37,548 bases of DNA from Agrilactobacillus fermenti (GTDB lineage: Bacteria > Bacillota > Bacilli > Lactobacillales > Lactobacillaceae): positions 1 to 37,548 of the forward strand of contig NZ_JACGCJ010000029.1 in the NCBI RefSeq assembly GCF_021030645.1, read 5' to 3'. The number at the start of each line of letters is the position of its first letter. The first letter of the stretch is position 1. Of the stretch, positions 1 through 7,949 are shown one piece after another. The notes beneath the pieces are model-generated. The model was given only the letters and a program-made list of their open reading frames with translations. It was not told where the DNA came from and made no database searches. The translations under genes were made by a program, and so were the position numbers.

Positions 1-182
1 CATGTATGTTTGGGTTTTAGTGCGACTATAACACCATGATGAAATAAATAATTCCAATGACTGATCGTTGTCGCTTTGATACCAAACTCCCGTTCAATAG
101 AATTGGCCGATCGGCCGTTTTTAAGTAAGCCAATGAAATGAAGTTTTTCATCAATAGAATATCTGGAACCTTTTCGGCCCAT
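1..182 (-). CDS. IS3-family transposase OrfA, N-terminal part (cut by window edge)
   Basis: The reverse strand from the ATG at 180-182 reads MGRKGSRYSIDEKLHFIGLL and continues open for 60 codons to the window edge. The MGRKG-x-YS-x-EK-L opening, followed by a helix-turn-helix with NSIEREFGI and TTISHW, is typical of the DNA-binding OrfA protein of IS3-family elements. A good ribosome site (AGGAAGGAGT) lies just upstream. In this family OrfA is usually joined to the DDE-catalytic OrfB by programmed frameshifting. OrfB is outside the window, so it cannot be said whether the element is intact. Confidence 0.7.
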   Translation of the reverse strand, partial: MGRKGSRYSIDEKLHFIGLLKNGRSANSIEREFGIKATTISHWNYLFHHGVIVALKPKHT

Positions 183-258
183 AAAAAATACTCCTTCCTA
201 AGCAAACAGGTTTTAATTATTTACCTGTCTACTTAAGTAGGAGTATAGCCTCCACACA
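1..258 (-). mobile_element. IS3-family insertion sequence, one end (partial)
   Basis: This is the upstream end of an insertion sequence that continues beyond the left window edge. It holds the start of a leftward transposase OrfA-like gene and about 75 bases of untranslated terminus. The terminus contains a perfect 12-base palindrome (CTACTTAAGTAG, 229-240). The likely outer end is near 256-258, where the strand reads TGTGTGGAGG inward, matching the TG...CA ends usual in this family. The other end is not visible, so the terminal inverted repeat and target duplication cannot be confirmed. Confidence 0.6.
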
Positions 259-347
259 TGACATGATATGGATTATATAAGCACAACAAAACAGTATGAT
301 AACAAATTTAAATAAAGAAGTCTTGTTTAAACGGAGGTGCTCTTTTT

Positions 348-389
348 CCTGTTCAAGATTTTAGGACGTTTGGTAAAATCTTGAACAGG
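348..389. repeat. perfect 16-bp inverted repeat (hairpin)
   Basis: CCTGTTCAAGATTTTA (348-363) is followed by a 10-base loop and its exact complement (374-389). There is no clean T-run on either side, so it is not a textbook intrinsic terminator. It lies in the roughly 300-base gene-free stretch between the insertion sequence and the citrate transporter. That stretch otherwise holds a short ATGGTAA/TTACCAT inverted repeat (497-522) and a repeat fragment at 521-557. Confidence 0.6.
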
Positions 390-520
390 ACTTTTATGGT
401 TTGTTGTTGCTCAAGGCCAACTAGCTCTACTATTTTTCGTAAACGCATTCTAAAAGCGACTGCTTCTAGCCCATTGTAAAATCTCTGGTGTGGTTGATGG
501 TAATAATTGTGTTATTTACC

Positions 521-557
521 ATTCGCGCTCCGAAACTACCCAAACTAACTCGCGCTC
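521..557 (+). repeat. 3' fragment(s) of the dispersed CGCGCTCT-ending repeat
   Basis: CGAAACTACC followed by CGCGCTC and TTATTTATT closely matches the 3' end of the fuller copy at 15474-15592, which reads CGAAAACTACCC, then CACGCTC and TATTTATT. A second CGCGCTC end lies immediately before it at 524-530. As with the fuller copies, the end abuts a gene's stop codon, here that of the leftward citrate transporter. Confidence 0.55.
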
Positions 558-1880
558 TTATTTATTGATCATCAATGGGACGCCGCCGGTCGCAATGGTT
601 ACAACGACAAAGATGACGAAGATACCTAAGGCCCATTTACCGGCTTCTTTTTGCCAAGCACCCATTTCTAGGTCAGTCAAACGGAGTAAGAGGTAAATGA
701 AGGCAACTAGTGGACTTAATAAATGGAAAGCTTGGCCCATTAAGGAAGCCAGGCCCATTTGCATTGGTGTGAAGCCATAAGTATAGCCAGTTTGCGCCAG
801 TACAGGCAGTACGCCGAAGTAAAAGGCGTCGTTGGAGAGGAAGAAAACACCAGGGGCGGAAATAAAGGCAACCACTAGACCCCAGAACCGACCCAGACTG
901 TCAGGGATGATACTGCCTAAACTTTGGGCAATGGCTGTAGCCATTCCGGAGCCTGTGAGTAAGCCCATGAAGATGCCGGCCGCAAAAATCAAGATCACGA
1001 CTTGAACAGCGTCACCAGCGTGATCTTCAATGCGTTCCCGCTGCTGTTTCATCGAACGATAGTTGAGTAATAAGGCTAGCGCTGTTCCGACGATGAATAG
1101 GAAAGGCGATGGGAAAGTCCCCATGACCAGTAAGGCAATTAACAATACCGTTAAAATCGCATTGGGCCAGATCATTTTTGGCCGCCGTAATTCCAGGACT
1201 TCAGGATCTTTAACAACAGTTAATTCTGTGATTTCTGCTTGGGTCAGATCTACGATACCTAGACGTTTACGTTCTTTACGCCCTAAATAGGCAGCGACAA
1301 ATAGCATATAAATGAAAGCAATAACCATACCTGGTGCGATCGAACGTAAAACCACGCTTTCATCGATTTTCAAAACAGAGATGGCCCGAGCGGTTGGTCC
1401 GCCCCAAGGCAACAGATTCATGATGGTATTTTGCAAAATGATCAAAACACCGAGATTCATCATTTTCATGTCCAGTTTTTTATAAATTGGAATAAACGCC
1501 GAACAACAGATCAAAGTTGTCGTCGTGCCGTCCCCGTTTAGTGAAACGATTCCGGCAATCAACGCTGTACCGACGAGAATCTTGACGGGATCACCTTTGG
1601 CTACTTTGATGACAAAGGCAGTGACTGGGTCGAACAAACCAGCATCAAGCATAATTGAGAAATAAAGGATGGCGAATAATAGCATGACACCTGTGATGGA
1701 AACACTCTCAAGTCCTTTGAGTGCCCATTGACCAATTTTAGGTGGGTATAAGCCAAATGCAAGACCTAAAATCGTAAAAATCAATGGAATTGAAATTAAG
1801 GCCGTAAATGGTGACAGCCATTTTTTCATGATCAAAATCATGAAGACGATCACCATGGCATAACCGAGTAGTGCAAGCAT
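558..1880 (-). CDS. citH: CitMHS-family metal-citrate transporter
   Basis: A 440-residue polytopic membrane protein with about 11-12 hydrophobic segments spread over its length. The conserved loop LNGDGTTTT (residues 114-122), a second conserved loop with LLPWGGPTARA and the overall length fit the CitMHS family. These proteins import citrate complexed with a divalent cation in symport with protons. It is divergent from the oxaloacetate decarboxylase and citrate lyase operon, whose substrate it would supply. The ATG at 1878-1880 is preceded by AAAGGAGGA at normal spacing. A likely promoter lies at 1917-1944. In lactobacilli such transporters are reported to prefer Ca-citrate. The preferred metal cannot be read from the sequence. 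Confidence 0.85.
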   Translation of the reverse strand: MLALLGYAMVIVFMILIMKKWLSPFTALISIPLIFTILGLAFGLYPPKIGQWALKGLESVSITGVMLLFAILYFSIMLDAGLFDPVTAFVIKVAKGDPVKILVGTALIAGIVSLNGDGTTTTLICCSAFIPIYKKLDMKMMNLGVLIILQNTIMNLLPWGGPTARAISVLKIDESVVLRSIAPGMVIAFIYMLFVAAYLGRKERKRLGIVDLTQAEITELTVVKDPEVLELRRPKMIWPNAILTVLLIALLVMGTFPSPFLFIVGTALALLLNYRSMKQQRERIEDHAGDAVQVVILIFAAGIFMGLLTGSGMATAIAQSLGSIIPDSLGRFWGLVVAFISAPGVFFLSNDAFYFGVLPVLAQTGYTYGFTPMQMGLASLMGQAFHLLSPLVAFIYLLLRLTDLEMGAWQKEAGKWALGIFVIFVVVTIATGGVPLMINK

Positions 1881-1916
1881 GTTTGTATCCTCCTTTGAAA
1901 GGGCTTTTATAAGTTG

Positions 1917-1944
1917 ATTATATATTTAGTTTCGAAATTCACAA
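1917..1944 (-). promoter_or_regulatory. predicted promoter of the citrate transporter
   Basis: On the minus strand, TTGTGA (1939-1944) and a perfect TATAAT (1917-1922) are separated by 16 bases, about 40 bases before the transporter start. A direct-repeat box (1959-1973) lies just upstream of the -35 element, a position suited to an activator. Confidence 0.5.
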
Positions 1945-1958
1945 TCGTTTTTAAATCA

Positions 1959-2101
1959 AAAGAACATATAAAAAACACTTAATAATGATAAAATAGAATT
2001 TTTTGAAAACGTTTGTTACATTGTATAAGCCATATATGTGTTTGTTTACAAATAAAATAAAACAGGATAATGAATTTTGAACACCCAAAGAACACGTAAA
2101 A
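1959..2101 (+). promoter_or_regulatory. divergent citrate-locus control region with two direct repeat boxes
   Basis: The AT-rich region between the divergent transporter and lyase operons carries AAAGAACATATAAAA (1959-1973) and AAAGAACACGTAAAA (2087-2101). They are identical at 13 of 15 positions, in the same orientation and 128 bases apart. A reversed, weaker match (AAACACATATATG on the minus strand) lies near 2032-2044. Citrate loci of lactic acid bacteria are commonly controlled by a CitI/CitO-type regulator binding AT-rich sites between divergent operons. These boxes are candidates, but the regulator gene is not in the window. Confidence 0.4.
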
Positions 2102-2167
2102 TATATCAACACAAATATAAAAGATTTATAATAAAAGCAACTTGAAGATTATGAAAGGAGTGTGCAC

Positions 2168-2491
2168 ATGTTTGGTTGGTTATTCCATCATAAAGAAAAT
2201 GCATCAGCACCACCTGTCGTGACTGATAAGCCGGAAACTACTGATTCAATCGGGTTACCAATATCAACAACAGAGCAGAAAATTGTGACACTGATCAGCG
2301 CCGTCATTGCCGCCAAGGATTATCCCAATTCAATTTTTAAAGTGAATAAAATCACAAAAATTAAAAATCGTACTGGCTTACCAATGACAATTCCTGAAAA
2401 AGATCGCGTGGCTGTTATCGCCAGTGCCATTTTAGCGGGTGATCAAAAAAGTAGTCAGTTTCAGGTGAAATCAATCATAAAACTCAGCTAA
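2168..2491 (+). CDS. oadH: oxaloacetate decarboxylase small subunit, gamma-tail-like (OadH-type)
   Basis: A 107-residue soluble protein and the first gene of the operon. The ATG at 2168 follows AAAGGAG at 7 bases; an in-frame GTG two codons earlier would sit on the ribosome site. After a short N-terminal region it holds two copies of a roughly 37-residue unit. The first contains IVTLISAVIAAKD...FKVNKITKIK and the second VAVIASAILAGD...FQVKSIIKL. This pattern (alternating A/I helix, then a short basic strand ending in I-x-x-I) resembles the soluble C-terminal tail of gamma subunits of Na+-pumping decarboxylases. The membrane part of gamma is absent here and seems to be encoded separately at 4063-4191. 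A subunit called OadH is known in the enterococcal complex, and equating the two is an inference. Confidence 0.6.
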   Translation: MFGWLFHHKENASAPPVVTDKPETTDSIGLPISTTEQKIVTLISAVIAAKDYPNSIFKVNKITKIKNRTGLPMTIPEKDRVAVIASAILAGDQKSSQFQVKSIIKLS

Positions 2492-2505
2492 GGAGAGATG
2501 AACGC

Positions 2506-2916
2506 ATGCTTAGAAAATTTCGTATCAAAATAGATGGCAATGAATATGAAGTAGAGATGGAAGAATTAACCCCTACACCACAGCCACAAGGCAGTCAAAC
2601 ACTGACTCAAAGCCAACCAATACAGTCAGAGACGCCAAAGGCAGCCCCCCAAGCACAGCCGGTGCAACCCAAGCCAGCTGCCAGTCCAAGTACAGCTAGC
2701 GGCAGCGTGCAAGTTACCGCACCGATGCCGGGGAATATTATTGGTATCAATGTTAAAGTCGGCGATGCTGTGGCCGAGAATCAGCCAATACTGATTTTAG
2801 AAGCGATGAAAATGGAAAATGAGATCGTAGCCCCACAAGCCGGTACGATCACCAGCATTGATGTGGTCAAAAATGATGTGGTCAATACGGGCGATGTGCT
2901 GGTAACGATCGATTAA
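2506..2916 (+). CDS. oadD: biotin carboxyl carrier subunit of oxaloacetate decarboxylase
   Basis: A 136-residue protein with a short N-terminal domain (residues 1-22), a Pro/Gln/Ala-rich flexible linker (about 23-68) and a C-terminal biotinyl domain (about 69-136). The biotinyl domain contains EAMKMENE; Lys102 in the A-M-K-M motif is the expected biotin site. It would carry the carboxyl group from the alpha subunit (8493-9896), which lacks its own biotin domain, to the membrane beta subunit. It starts 14 bases after the preceding stop with AGGAGAGATG upstream, and is followed 17 bases later by oadB. It could alternatively be labelled acetyl-CoA carboxylase BCCP, but context argues for the decarboxylase. 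Confidence 0.88.
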   Translation: MLRKFRIKIDGNEYEVEMEELTPTPQPQGSQTLTQSQPIQSETPKAAPQAQPVQPKPAASPSTASGSVQVTAPMPGNIIGINVKVGDAVAENQPILILEAMKMENEIVAPQAGTITSIDVVKNDVVNTGDVLVTID

Positions 2917-2933
2917 GGATAGGAGATGACTTT

Positions 2934-4055
2934 ATGGAGACCCTTATTCAGGGCATGACTGCTATCACGATCCAACAAGTGATCATGATGATCATTGGGG
3001 CCATTTTAATGTATCTGGGCATCAAGAAGAATTACGAACCAACACTACTGGTACCGATGGGCTTGGGCACGATTTTAGTAAATTTCCCGATGACCGGTGT
3101 TTTGACGCAAACCATCAATGGTCAAAAAACTGAAGGCGTGTTAGATGTTTTGTTCAATGCTGGTATCAGTACAGAATTATTTCCCTTACTCATTTTTATC
3201 GGCATCGGGGCTATGATCGATTTTGGCCCCTTACTATCGAATCCATTCATGCTATTATTCGGTGCTGCTGCTCAATTTGGTATCTTTTTCACCGTCATCG
3301 TTGCCGCTTTCTTTGGCTTTGACATTAAAGAAGCCGCTTCCATTGGCATCATCGGTGCCGCTGATGGGCCAACGAGTATTTTTGTTTCGAACCAGTTGGC
3401 GCCGAATTTGTTAGGGCCAATTGCAATTGCCGCCTATTCTTACATGGCCTTGGTGCCAATTATTCAGCCCATGGCCATCAAGCTAGTCACGACTAAGCAT
3501 GAACGGCGCATTCGCATGTCTTATCAAGCTGAAGCCGTTTCAAAACAGACGCGAATTTTGTTTCCAATTATTATTACTTTGATTGCCGGGTTTGTCGCAC
3601 CAGTTTCCTTGCCCTTAGTAGGGTTTTTAATGTTTGGCAATCTATTGCGGGAGTGTGGCGTGCTGGATCGGTTAAGCAATACCGCGCAAAACGAACTAGT
3701 CAATATTGTTTCAATTTTGTTGGGATTAACGATTTCTGTCAAAATGACGGCCAATGAATTTTTAAATATCCAAACCCTGATGATTATTGCCTTTGGGCTA
3801 GTTGCATTCATTATGGACAGCATTGGCGGTGTGTTATTTGCCAAATTGTTGAATTTGTTTAGAAAGCAAAAAATCAATCCAATGATTGGTGCTGCTGGAA
3901 TCTCTGCCTTTCCCATGTCCAGTCGGGTGATCCAACAAATGGCTCAAGCCGAAGACAAACAGAATTTTGTTTTGATGTACGCTGTGGGCGCTAATGTTTC
4001 CGGTCAAATTGGGTCAGTTATCGCTGGCGGGCTACTATTGGCATTCTTTAGTTAG
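2934..4055 (+). CDS. oadB: oxaloacetate decarboxylase beta subunit (Na+-translocating membrane subunit)
   Basis: A 373-residue, very hydrophobic protein of the OadB/MmdB/GcdB family. Family hallmarks are present. GAADGPTSIF (around residue 145) contains the conserved membrane Asp used for Na+ binding, MIGAAGISAFPMSSRV lies near residue 320, and the C-terminal segment is GANVSGQIGSVIAGG. The protein decarboxylates carboxybiotin and is known in its family to couple this to Na+ export. It sits between the biotin carrier and the small gamma-like anchor gene. The ATG is preceded by AGGAGATGACTTT. Confidence 0.93.
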   Translation: METLIQGMTAITIQQVIMMIIGAILMYLGIKKNYEPTLLVPMGLGTILVNFPMTGVLTQTINGQKTEGVLDVLFNAGISTELFPLLIFIGIGAMIDFGPLLSNPFMLLFGAAAQFGIFFTVIVAAFFGFDIKEAASIGIIGAADGPTSIFVSNQLAPNLLGPIAIAAYSYMALVPIIQPMAIKLVTTKHERRIRMSYQAEAVSKQTRILFPIIITLIAGFVAPVSLPLVGFLMFGNLLRECGVLDRLSNTAQNELVNIVSILLGLTISVKMTANEFLNIQTLMIIAFGLVAFIMDSIGGVLFAKLLNLFRKQKINPMIGAAGISAFPMSSRVIQQMAQAEDKQNFVLMYAVGANVSGQIGSVIAGGLLLAFFS

Positions 4056-4062
4056 GAGGTAA

Positions 4063-4191
4063 ATGATGAACGAAACTGTAATTCAAGGCTTTGAGCTCAT
4101 GCTTTTTGGAATGGCGGGTATTTTTATCGTCCTATTCTTAATTTATCTCGTCTGTATCATCTTGAATCGCATATTCTCGGTTAAGAAGTGA
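4063..4191 (+). CDS. oadG: oxaloacetate decarboxylase gamma-type membrane anchor, 42 residues
   Basis: A small gene of 43 codons, preceded by AGGAGGTAA directly before ATGATG. The product has one membrane helix. NETVIQGFELMLFGMAGIF then a run of I/V/L/F/Y to about residue 35, and the basic end NRIFSVKK. The opening (hydrophilic start, G-x-E-L-M-L-x-G-M, then the helix) matches the membrane part of OadG subunits. The usual soluble tail is missing and may be supplied by the 107-residue protein at 2168-2491. It begins 7 bases after oadB stops and ends just before the citC ATG (4197), so it is within the operon. The gene is easily missed because of its length. Confidence 0.65.
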   Translation: MMNETVIQGFELMLFGMAGIFIVLFLIYLVCIILNRIFSVKK

Positions 4192-4196
4192 ATCAT

Positions 4197-5216
4197 ATGA
4201 CGACGATCAGGGAAATTTACCATGATGGTTTTGACTTATATGAGCCTGCTTGGCAGTCTCTATTACAAACAGCTGGTCTGACCAGCGATGATCCTGTAAC
4301 ACGAACATTTGGTTTATTTGATAACGATCAATTGGTTGGGACTGTGGGACATCTAGGACCAATTATCAAGCAGGTTGCTATTTTACCAAATTATCAAGGC
4401 GGGGCGGCATTTAACGAGCTGCTATCTTATATGATGAACTACTTGGCAGAGCAACAAATATTTCACTATTTTGTTTATACCACGCCGACACATCAAGCAG
4501 CTTTTGAGCATTTGGGGTTTAGTCTGATTGCTCAAACAGATGAGGTCGTATTACTAGAGCAGGGCCTAGGTAATTTTGAACGCTATTTACAGCGATTAAA
4601 AGCCAAACTACATCCAGGACCTACAGCTGCCATCGTGATGAATGCGAACCCATTTACGTTGGGGCATCAGTTCTTGATTCAACAGGCAGCCCAGGAAAAT
4701 CAACAAGTCCTGGTTTTGGTAGTTGCCACAGAGGCTTCACTTTTTACCTATCAAGAACGCTTAGCCTTGGTTCAAGCCGGAACTAGGGTGCTCACTAATG
4801 TCACCATTGCGTCAACTGAGAATTATTTAGTTTCGGCGGCGACTTTTCCAACGTATTTCTTAAAAGAACGGGCACCGTTAAAAGTGGCTGCAGTGCAAGC
4901 CAGACTGGATGCAACGATTTTTAAGCACTACATTCAGGCGCTCAACATCAACAAACGCTATGTGGGTGAGGAACCAGAATCGCCAGTGACGCAAATTTAT
5001 AATACGACCATGCAGGCGACTTTTGGCACTGAGATCCAGCTGATCATCAGGCCAAGGCAGCGTAACGGGACAGAAATAATCAGTGCTTCAAAAGTTCGGC
5101 AAGCGATTCAGGCTGGGGACTTAACCAAGGTGCAAACACTAGTGCCGCCATCAACAGCACATTACATTCAAGCCCATTTAACTGACTTACAACATAGAAG
5201 GGAAGATTTTCAATGA
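4197..5216 (+). CDS. citC: [citrate (pro-3S)-lyase] ligase
   Basis: CitC activates citrate lyase by acetylating the thiol of the prosthetic group on CitD, using ATP and acetate. The 339-residue protein has an N-terminal GNAT-like domain (about 1-120) and a C-terminal nucleotidyltransferase domain. The latter carries NPFTLGHQ (about residues 151-158), the HxGH-like motif of the family, and a late ISASKVRQAI segment matching the I-S-x-(S/T)-x-V-R signature. An in-frame GTG at 4188 overlaps the previous stop but has no spaced ribosome site. The ATG at 4197 has AAGAAG at 8 bases and is preferred. It overlaps citD by 4 bases (ATGA). Confidence 0.92.
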   Translation: MTTIREIYHDGFDLYEPAWQSLLQTAGLTSDDPVTRTFGLFDNDQLVGTVGHLGPIIKQVAILPNYQGGAAFNELLSYMMNYLAEQQIFHYFVYTTPTHQAAFEHLGFSLIAQTDEVVLLEQGLGNFERYLQRLKAKLHPGPTAAIVMNANPFTLGHQFLIQQAAQENQQVLVLVVATEASLFTYQERLALVQAGTRVLTNVTIASTENYLVSAATFPTYFLKERAPLKVAAVQARLDATIFKHYIQALNINKRYVGEEPESPVTQIYNTTMQATFGTEIQLIIRPRQRNGTEIISASKVRQAIQAGDLTKVQTLVPPSTAHYIQAHLTDLQHRREDFQ

Positions 5217-5512
5217 GATTGCAACATCAAGCCATTGCTGGTACGACAGAGTCATCGGATATTCAAATTATGATCGAACCTAATGTTGAAAATGAAATCG
5301 CTATCAACTTGGACAGCAGTGTTCAATTCCAATTTGGCAAGCAAATCAAACAAGTGATCCAGGACACGTTAACAAAATTAGGTGTGACTAGCGCTAATAT
5401 TAAGGCGATTGATCGCGGCGCTTTAGACTGTACGGTTAAAGCACGGACGTTGACGGCTATTTATCGGGCCGCTGATGTGACTGATGAAATTGATTGGCAG
5501 GTGATCGACTGA
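5213..5512 (+). CDS. citD: citrate lyase acyl carrier protein (gamma subunit)
   Basis: A 99-residue protein, the usual size for CitD. Ser14 in AGTTESSD is the expected attachment site for the phosphoribosyl-dephospho-CoA prosthetic group placed by CitX. The acyl carrier shuttles the citryl and acetyl thioesters between CitF and CitE. It starts in the last codons of citC and its stop overlaps the citE start by one base, indicating tight translational coupling. Confidence 0.93.
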   Translation: MRLQHQAIAGTTESSDIQIMIEPNVENEIAINLDSSVQFQFGKQIKQVIQDTLTKLGVTSANIKAIDRGALDCTVKARTLTAIYRAADVTDEIDWQVID

Positions 5513-6402
5513 TGCAACGCTTACGAACAACCATGATGTTTTTACCGGGTATGAACCCAGCTATGTTAAGAGATGCTGGTATTTACGGAGCCGATGCCTT
5601 GATGTTTGATCTAGAAGATGCGGTATCACCCGCGCAAAAAGATGCAGCCCGTTTCTTAGTGCATGAAGCATTACGCACACTTGATTATGGTTCAGCAGAA
5701 ACGGTCGTACGCATCAACGAACTGGAAACCCATGGTCGGCAAGATATTTTTGCCATGGTAGATGCAGGGGCACAAGTCATTCGTTTACCAAAGACCGAAA
5801 CACCCCAAGATATTATTGATGTAGCCCAAGTGATCAGCACAGCTGAAACCCGTTTAGGTAAACCGGCTGGCAGCACCAAGATGATGGCTGCTATCGAAAG
5901 CGCTGAAGGTGTCCTGAATGCCCGAGAAATTGCTAAAGCTAGTGATCGTCTGGTGGGCATTGCGTTAGGTGCTGAGGACTATGTGACGAACTTACAGACA
6001 AAACGCTATCCAGATGGGCAAGAGTTAGCTTTTGGCCGCGCCATGATTTTACACGCGGCTCGCGCTGCGGGCATCGATGCCATCGACACCGTTTACTCTG
6101 ATGTGGAAAATGAAGCTGGTTTCCGTGCCGAGGTCGCTTTGATCAAAGAATTGGGCTTTAATGGCAAGTCAGTCATAAATCCGCGTCAAATTCCAATCGT
6201 TAAAGAAATCTTTGCCCCAACTCAAGTGGAGATCTATCAAGCTAGTCGGGTGATCAAAGGTCTAGAAGAAGCTAAGGCTAAAGGATCCGGGGTTATTTCT
6301 GTGGATGGCAAAATGGTGGATAAGCCTATTGTTGAGCGGGCGCAACGGGTCATGCAATTAGCAGCTGCATCAGGTTTGGTCAAGCAAGGGGGTAACAACT
6401 AA
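5512..6402 (+). CDS. citE: citrate lyase beta subunit (citryl-ACP lyase)
   Basis: A 296-residue member of the HpcH/HpaI-CitE aldolase superfamily. It cleaves citryl-ACP to acetyl-ACP and oxaloacetate. Landmarks are TTMMFLPGMNPAML at the start, FDLEDAVSP (Mg-binding acidic cluster), a conserved ESAEGVLNA segment and ALGAEDYVTNL. The ATG at 5512 shares a base with the citD stop (TGATG). An open frame further upstream lies inside citD and is not the start. The stop overlaps the citF start by one base. Confidence 0.95.
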   Translation: MQRLRTTMMFLPGMNPAMLRDAGIYGADALMFDLEDAVSPAQKDAARFLVHEALRTLDYGSAETVVRINELETHGRQDIFAMVDAGAQVIRLPKTETPQDIIDVAQVISTAETRLGKPAGSTKMMAAIESAEGVLNAREIAKASDRLVGIALGAEDYVTNLQTKRYPDGQELAFGRAMILHAARAAGIDAIDTVYSDVENEAGFRAEVALIKELGFNGKSVINPRQIPIVKEIFAPTQVEIYQASRVIKGLEEAKAKGSGVISVDGKMVDKPIVERAQRVMQLAAASGLVKQGGNN

Positions 6403-7949
6403 TGGTTAAAAATACAATTGGCCGCGAGATTCCAACTGAATTTGCCGATAAATACGGGGTGTTTAAAGGGGCTTGGGCCAAAAAGTCAGCTTATCAGACT
6501 GCGGCTGCGCAAGTCCATCCAGTTCAGCCGACGGATAGTAAATTGGTGGCCTCCATTCACGACGTCATTGAGAAAGTTGGCTTAAAAGATGGTATGACGA
6601 TCTCATTTCATCATCATTTTCGTGAAGGCGACTATGTCATGAACTTGGTGTTGGCTGAGATTGCTAAAATGGGCATCAAAAATCTCTCGATTGCACCTAG
6701 CTCTATTGCCAACGTCCATGAACCTTTAATTGACTATATTAAATCTGGTGTGGTAACCAATATCACGAGTAGTGGGCTGCGGGATAAAGTTGGTGCGGCT
6801 ATTTCGTCAGGCATCATGAAAAATCCCGTTGTTATTCGTTCTCACGGCGGTCGCGCTCGCGCTATCAAAGCGGGGGATATTCATATTGATGTGGCTTTTA
6901 TTGGGGCGCCATCTACTGATGAATATGGGAATATCAACGGTTATCATGGCAATGCCATTTGTGGCTCACTGGGATATGCCCAAGTGGATGCCAAATATGC
7001 GGATCGTGTGGTCGCCATCACCGATAATCTCGTCCCGTATCCCAATACACCCATCAGTATTCCCCAAACCGATGTGGATTATATTGTCCAAGTCGACAAA
7101 ATTGGTGATCCTGATGGCATTGCACGTGGGGCGACGCGGTTTACTAAGAATCCTAAAGAACTAATTATTGCGGAATATGCGGCTAAGCTGATTGAATATT
7201 CCCGCTACTTCAAAGATGGCTTTTCGTTCCAAACCGGTTCTGGTGGGGCTTCTTTAGCGGTCACGCGATTTTTGAAAGCGGCGATGCTGAAGCACAAAAT
7301 CAAAGCCAGCTTTGCCATTGGCGGCATTACGCAGCCTATGGTGGAATTGCTAGAAGAAGGACTGGTTAACAAATTATTAGATGTCCAGGATTTTGACAAA
7401 CGTTCGGCCGACTCCATTCGTGAGAATGAAAATCATTATGAGATCGATGCTGAAATGTATGCTTCTCCGTTTGCGAAAGGGGCTGTAGTCAACCAAGTTG
7501 ATGTGGCCGTCTTGTCTGCTTTGGAGATCGATACACAGTTTAACGTGAACGTTATGACTGGTTCAGATGGTGTCATTCGTGGGGCTTCCGGGGGCCACTG
7601 CGATACCGCCGCCGCATCAAAAATGACAGTCGTGGTGGCACCTTTGATTCGGGGAAGAATACCGACAATTGTGGATCAAGTCAATACTGTGATCACACCG
7701 GGCGAATCGATTGATGTGGTAGTTACAGAGTATGGTATTGCCATCAATCCTAAACGTAAAGATTTGATTGATGCCCTGCAAAATTTAGATGTGCCACAGT
7801 TGACGATCGAAGCGCTAAAGGCCAAAGCTTATGCCATTGTGGGTACGCCGCAGTCAATTGTTTACACGGATCAGGTAGTTGCTTTGATTGAATATCGCGA
7901 CGGCTCTTTGATCGATGTGGTCCGCAAACCAGGTGAGATCGATGAGTGA
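6402..7949 (+). CDS. citF: citrate lyase alpha subunit (citrate:acetyl-ACP transferase)
   Basis: A 515-residue protein of normal CitF length. It exchanges acetate for citrate on the carrier protein to form citryl-ACP. It begins MVKNTIGREIP and contains the CoA-transferase-like segments SFHHHFREGDYVMN, SHGGRARAI, FQTGSGGASLAVT and GASGGHCDTAAAS. The start overlaps the citE stop (TAATG) and the end overlaps citX by 8 bases. Together with CitD and CitE it forms the lyase complex in the cytoplasm. Confidence 0.95.
   Translation: MVKNTIGREIPTEFADKYGVFKGAWAKKSAYQTAAAQVHPVQPTDSKLVASIHDVIEKVGLKDGMTISFHHHFREGDYVMNLVLAEIAKMGIKNLSIAPSSIANVHEPLIDYIKSGVVTNITSSGLRDKVGAAISSGIMKNPVVIRSHGGRARAIKAGDIHIDVAFIGAPSTDEYGNINGYHGNAICGSLGYAQVDAKYADRVVAITDNLVPYPNTPISIPQTDVDYIVQVDKIGDPDGIARGATRFTKNPKELIIAEYAAKLIEYSRYFKDGFSFQTGSGGASLAVTRFLKAAMLKHKIKASFAIGGITQPMVELLEEGLVNKLLDVQDFDKRSADSIRENENHYEIDAEMYASPFAKGAVVNQVDVAVLSALEIDTQFNVNVMTGSDGVIRGASGGHCDTAAASKMTVVVAPLIRGRIPTIVDQVNTVITPGESIDVVVTEYGIAINPKRKDLIDALQNLDVPQLTIEALKAKAYAIVGTPQSIVYTDQVVALIEYRDGSLIDVVRKPGEIDE

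Noticed and set aside
496-523. ATGGTAA/TTACCAT inverted repeat as terminator of the citrate transporter
   Set aside because: The stem is short and AT-rich and there is no T-run on the leftward side.
490-696. Open frame of 68 codons
   Set aside because: It runs into the 3' end of the citrate transporter on the other strand, with no family resemblance and no good ribosome site.
2001-2020. cre-like sequence TGAAAACGTTTGTTAC in the citrate control region
   Set aside because: The left half fits the catabolite control consensus, but the right half has several mismatches, so it is not reported as a CcpA site.
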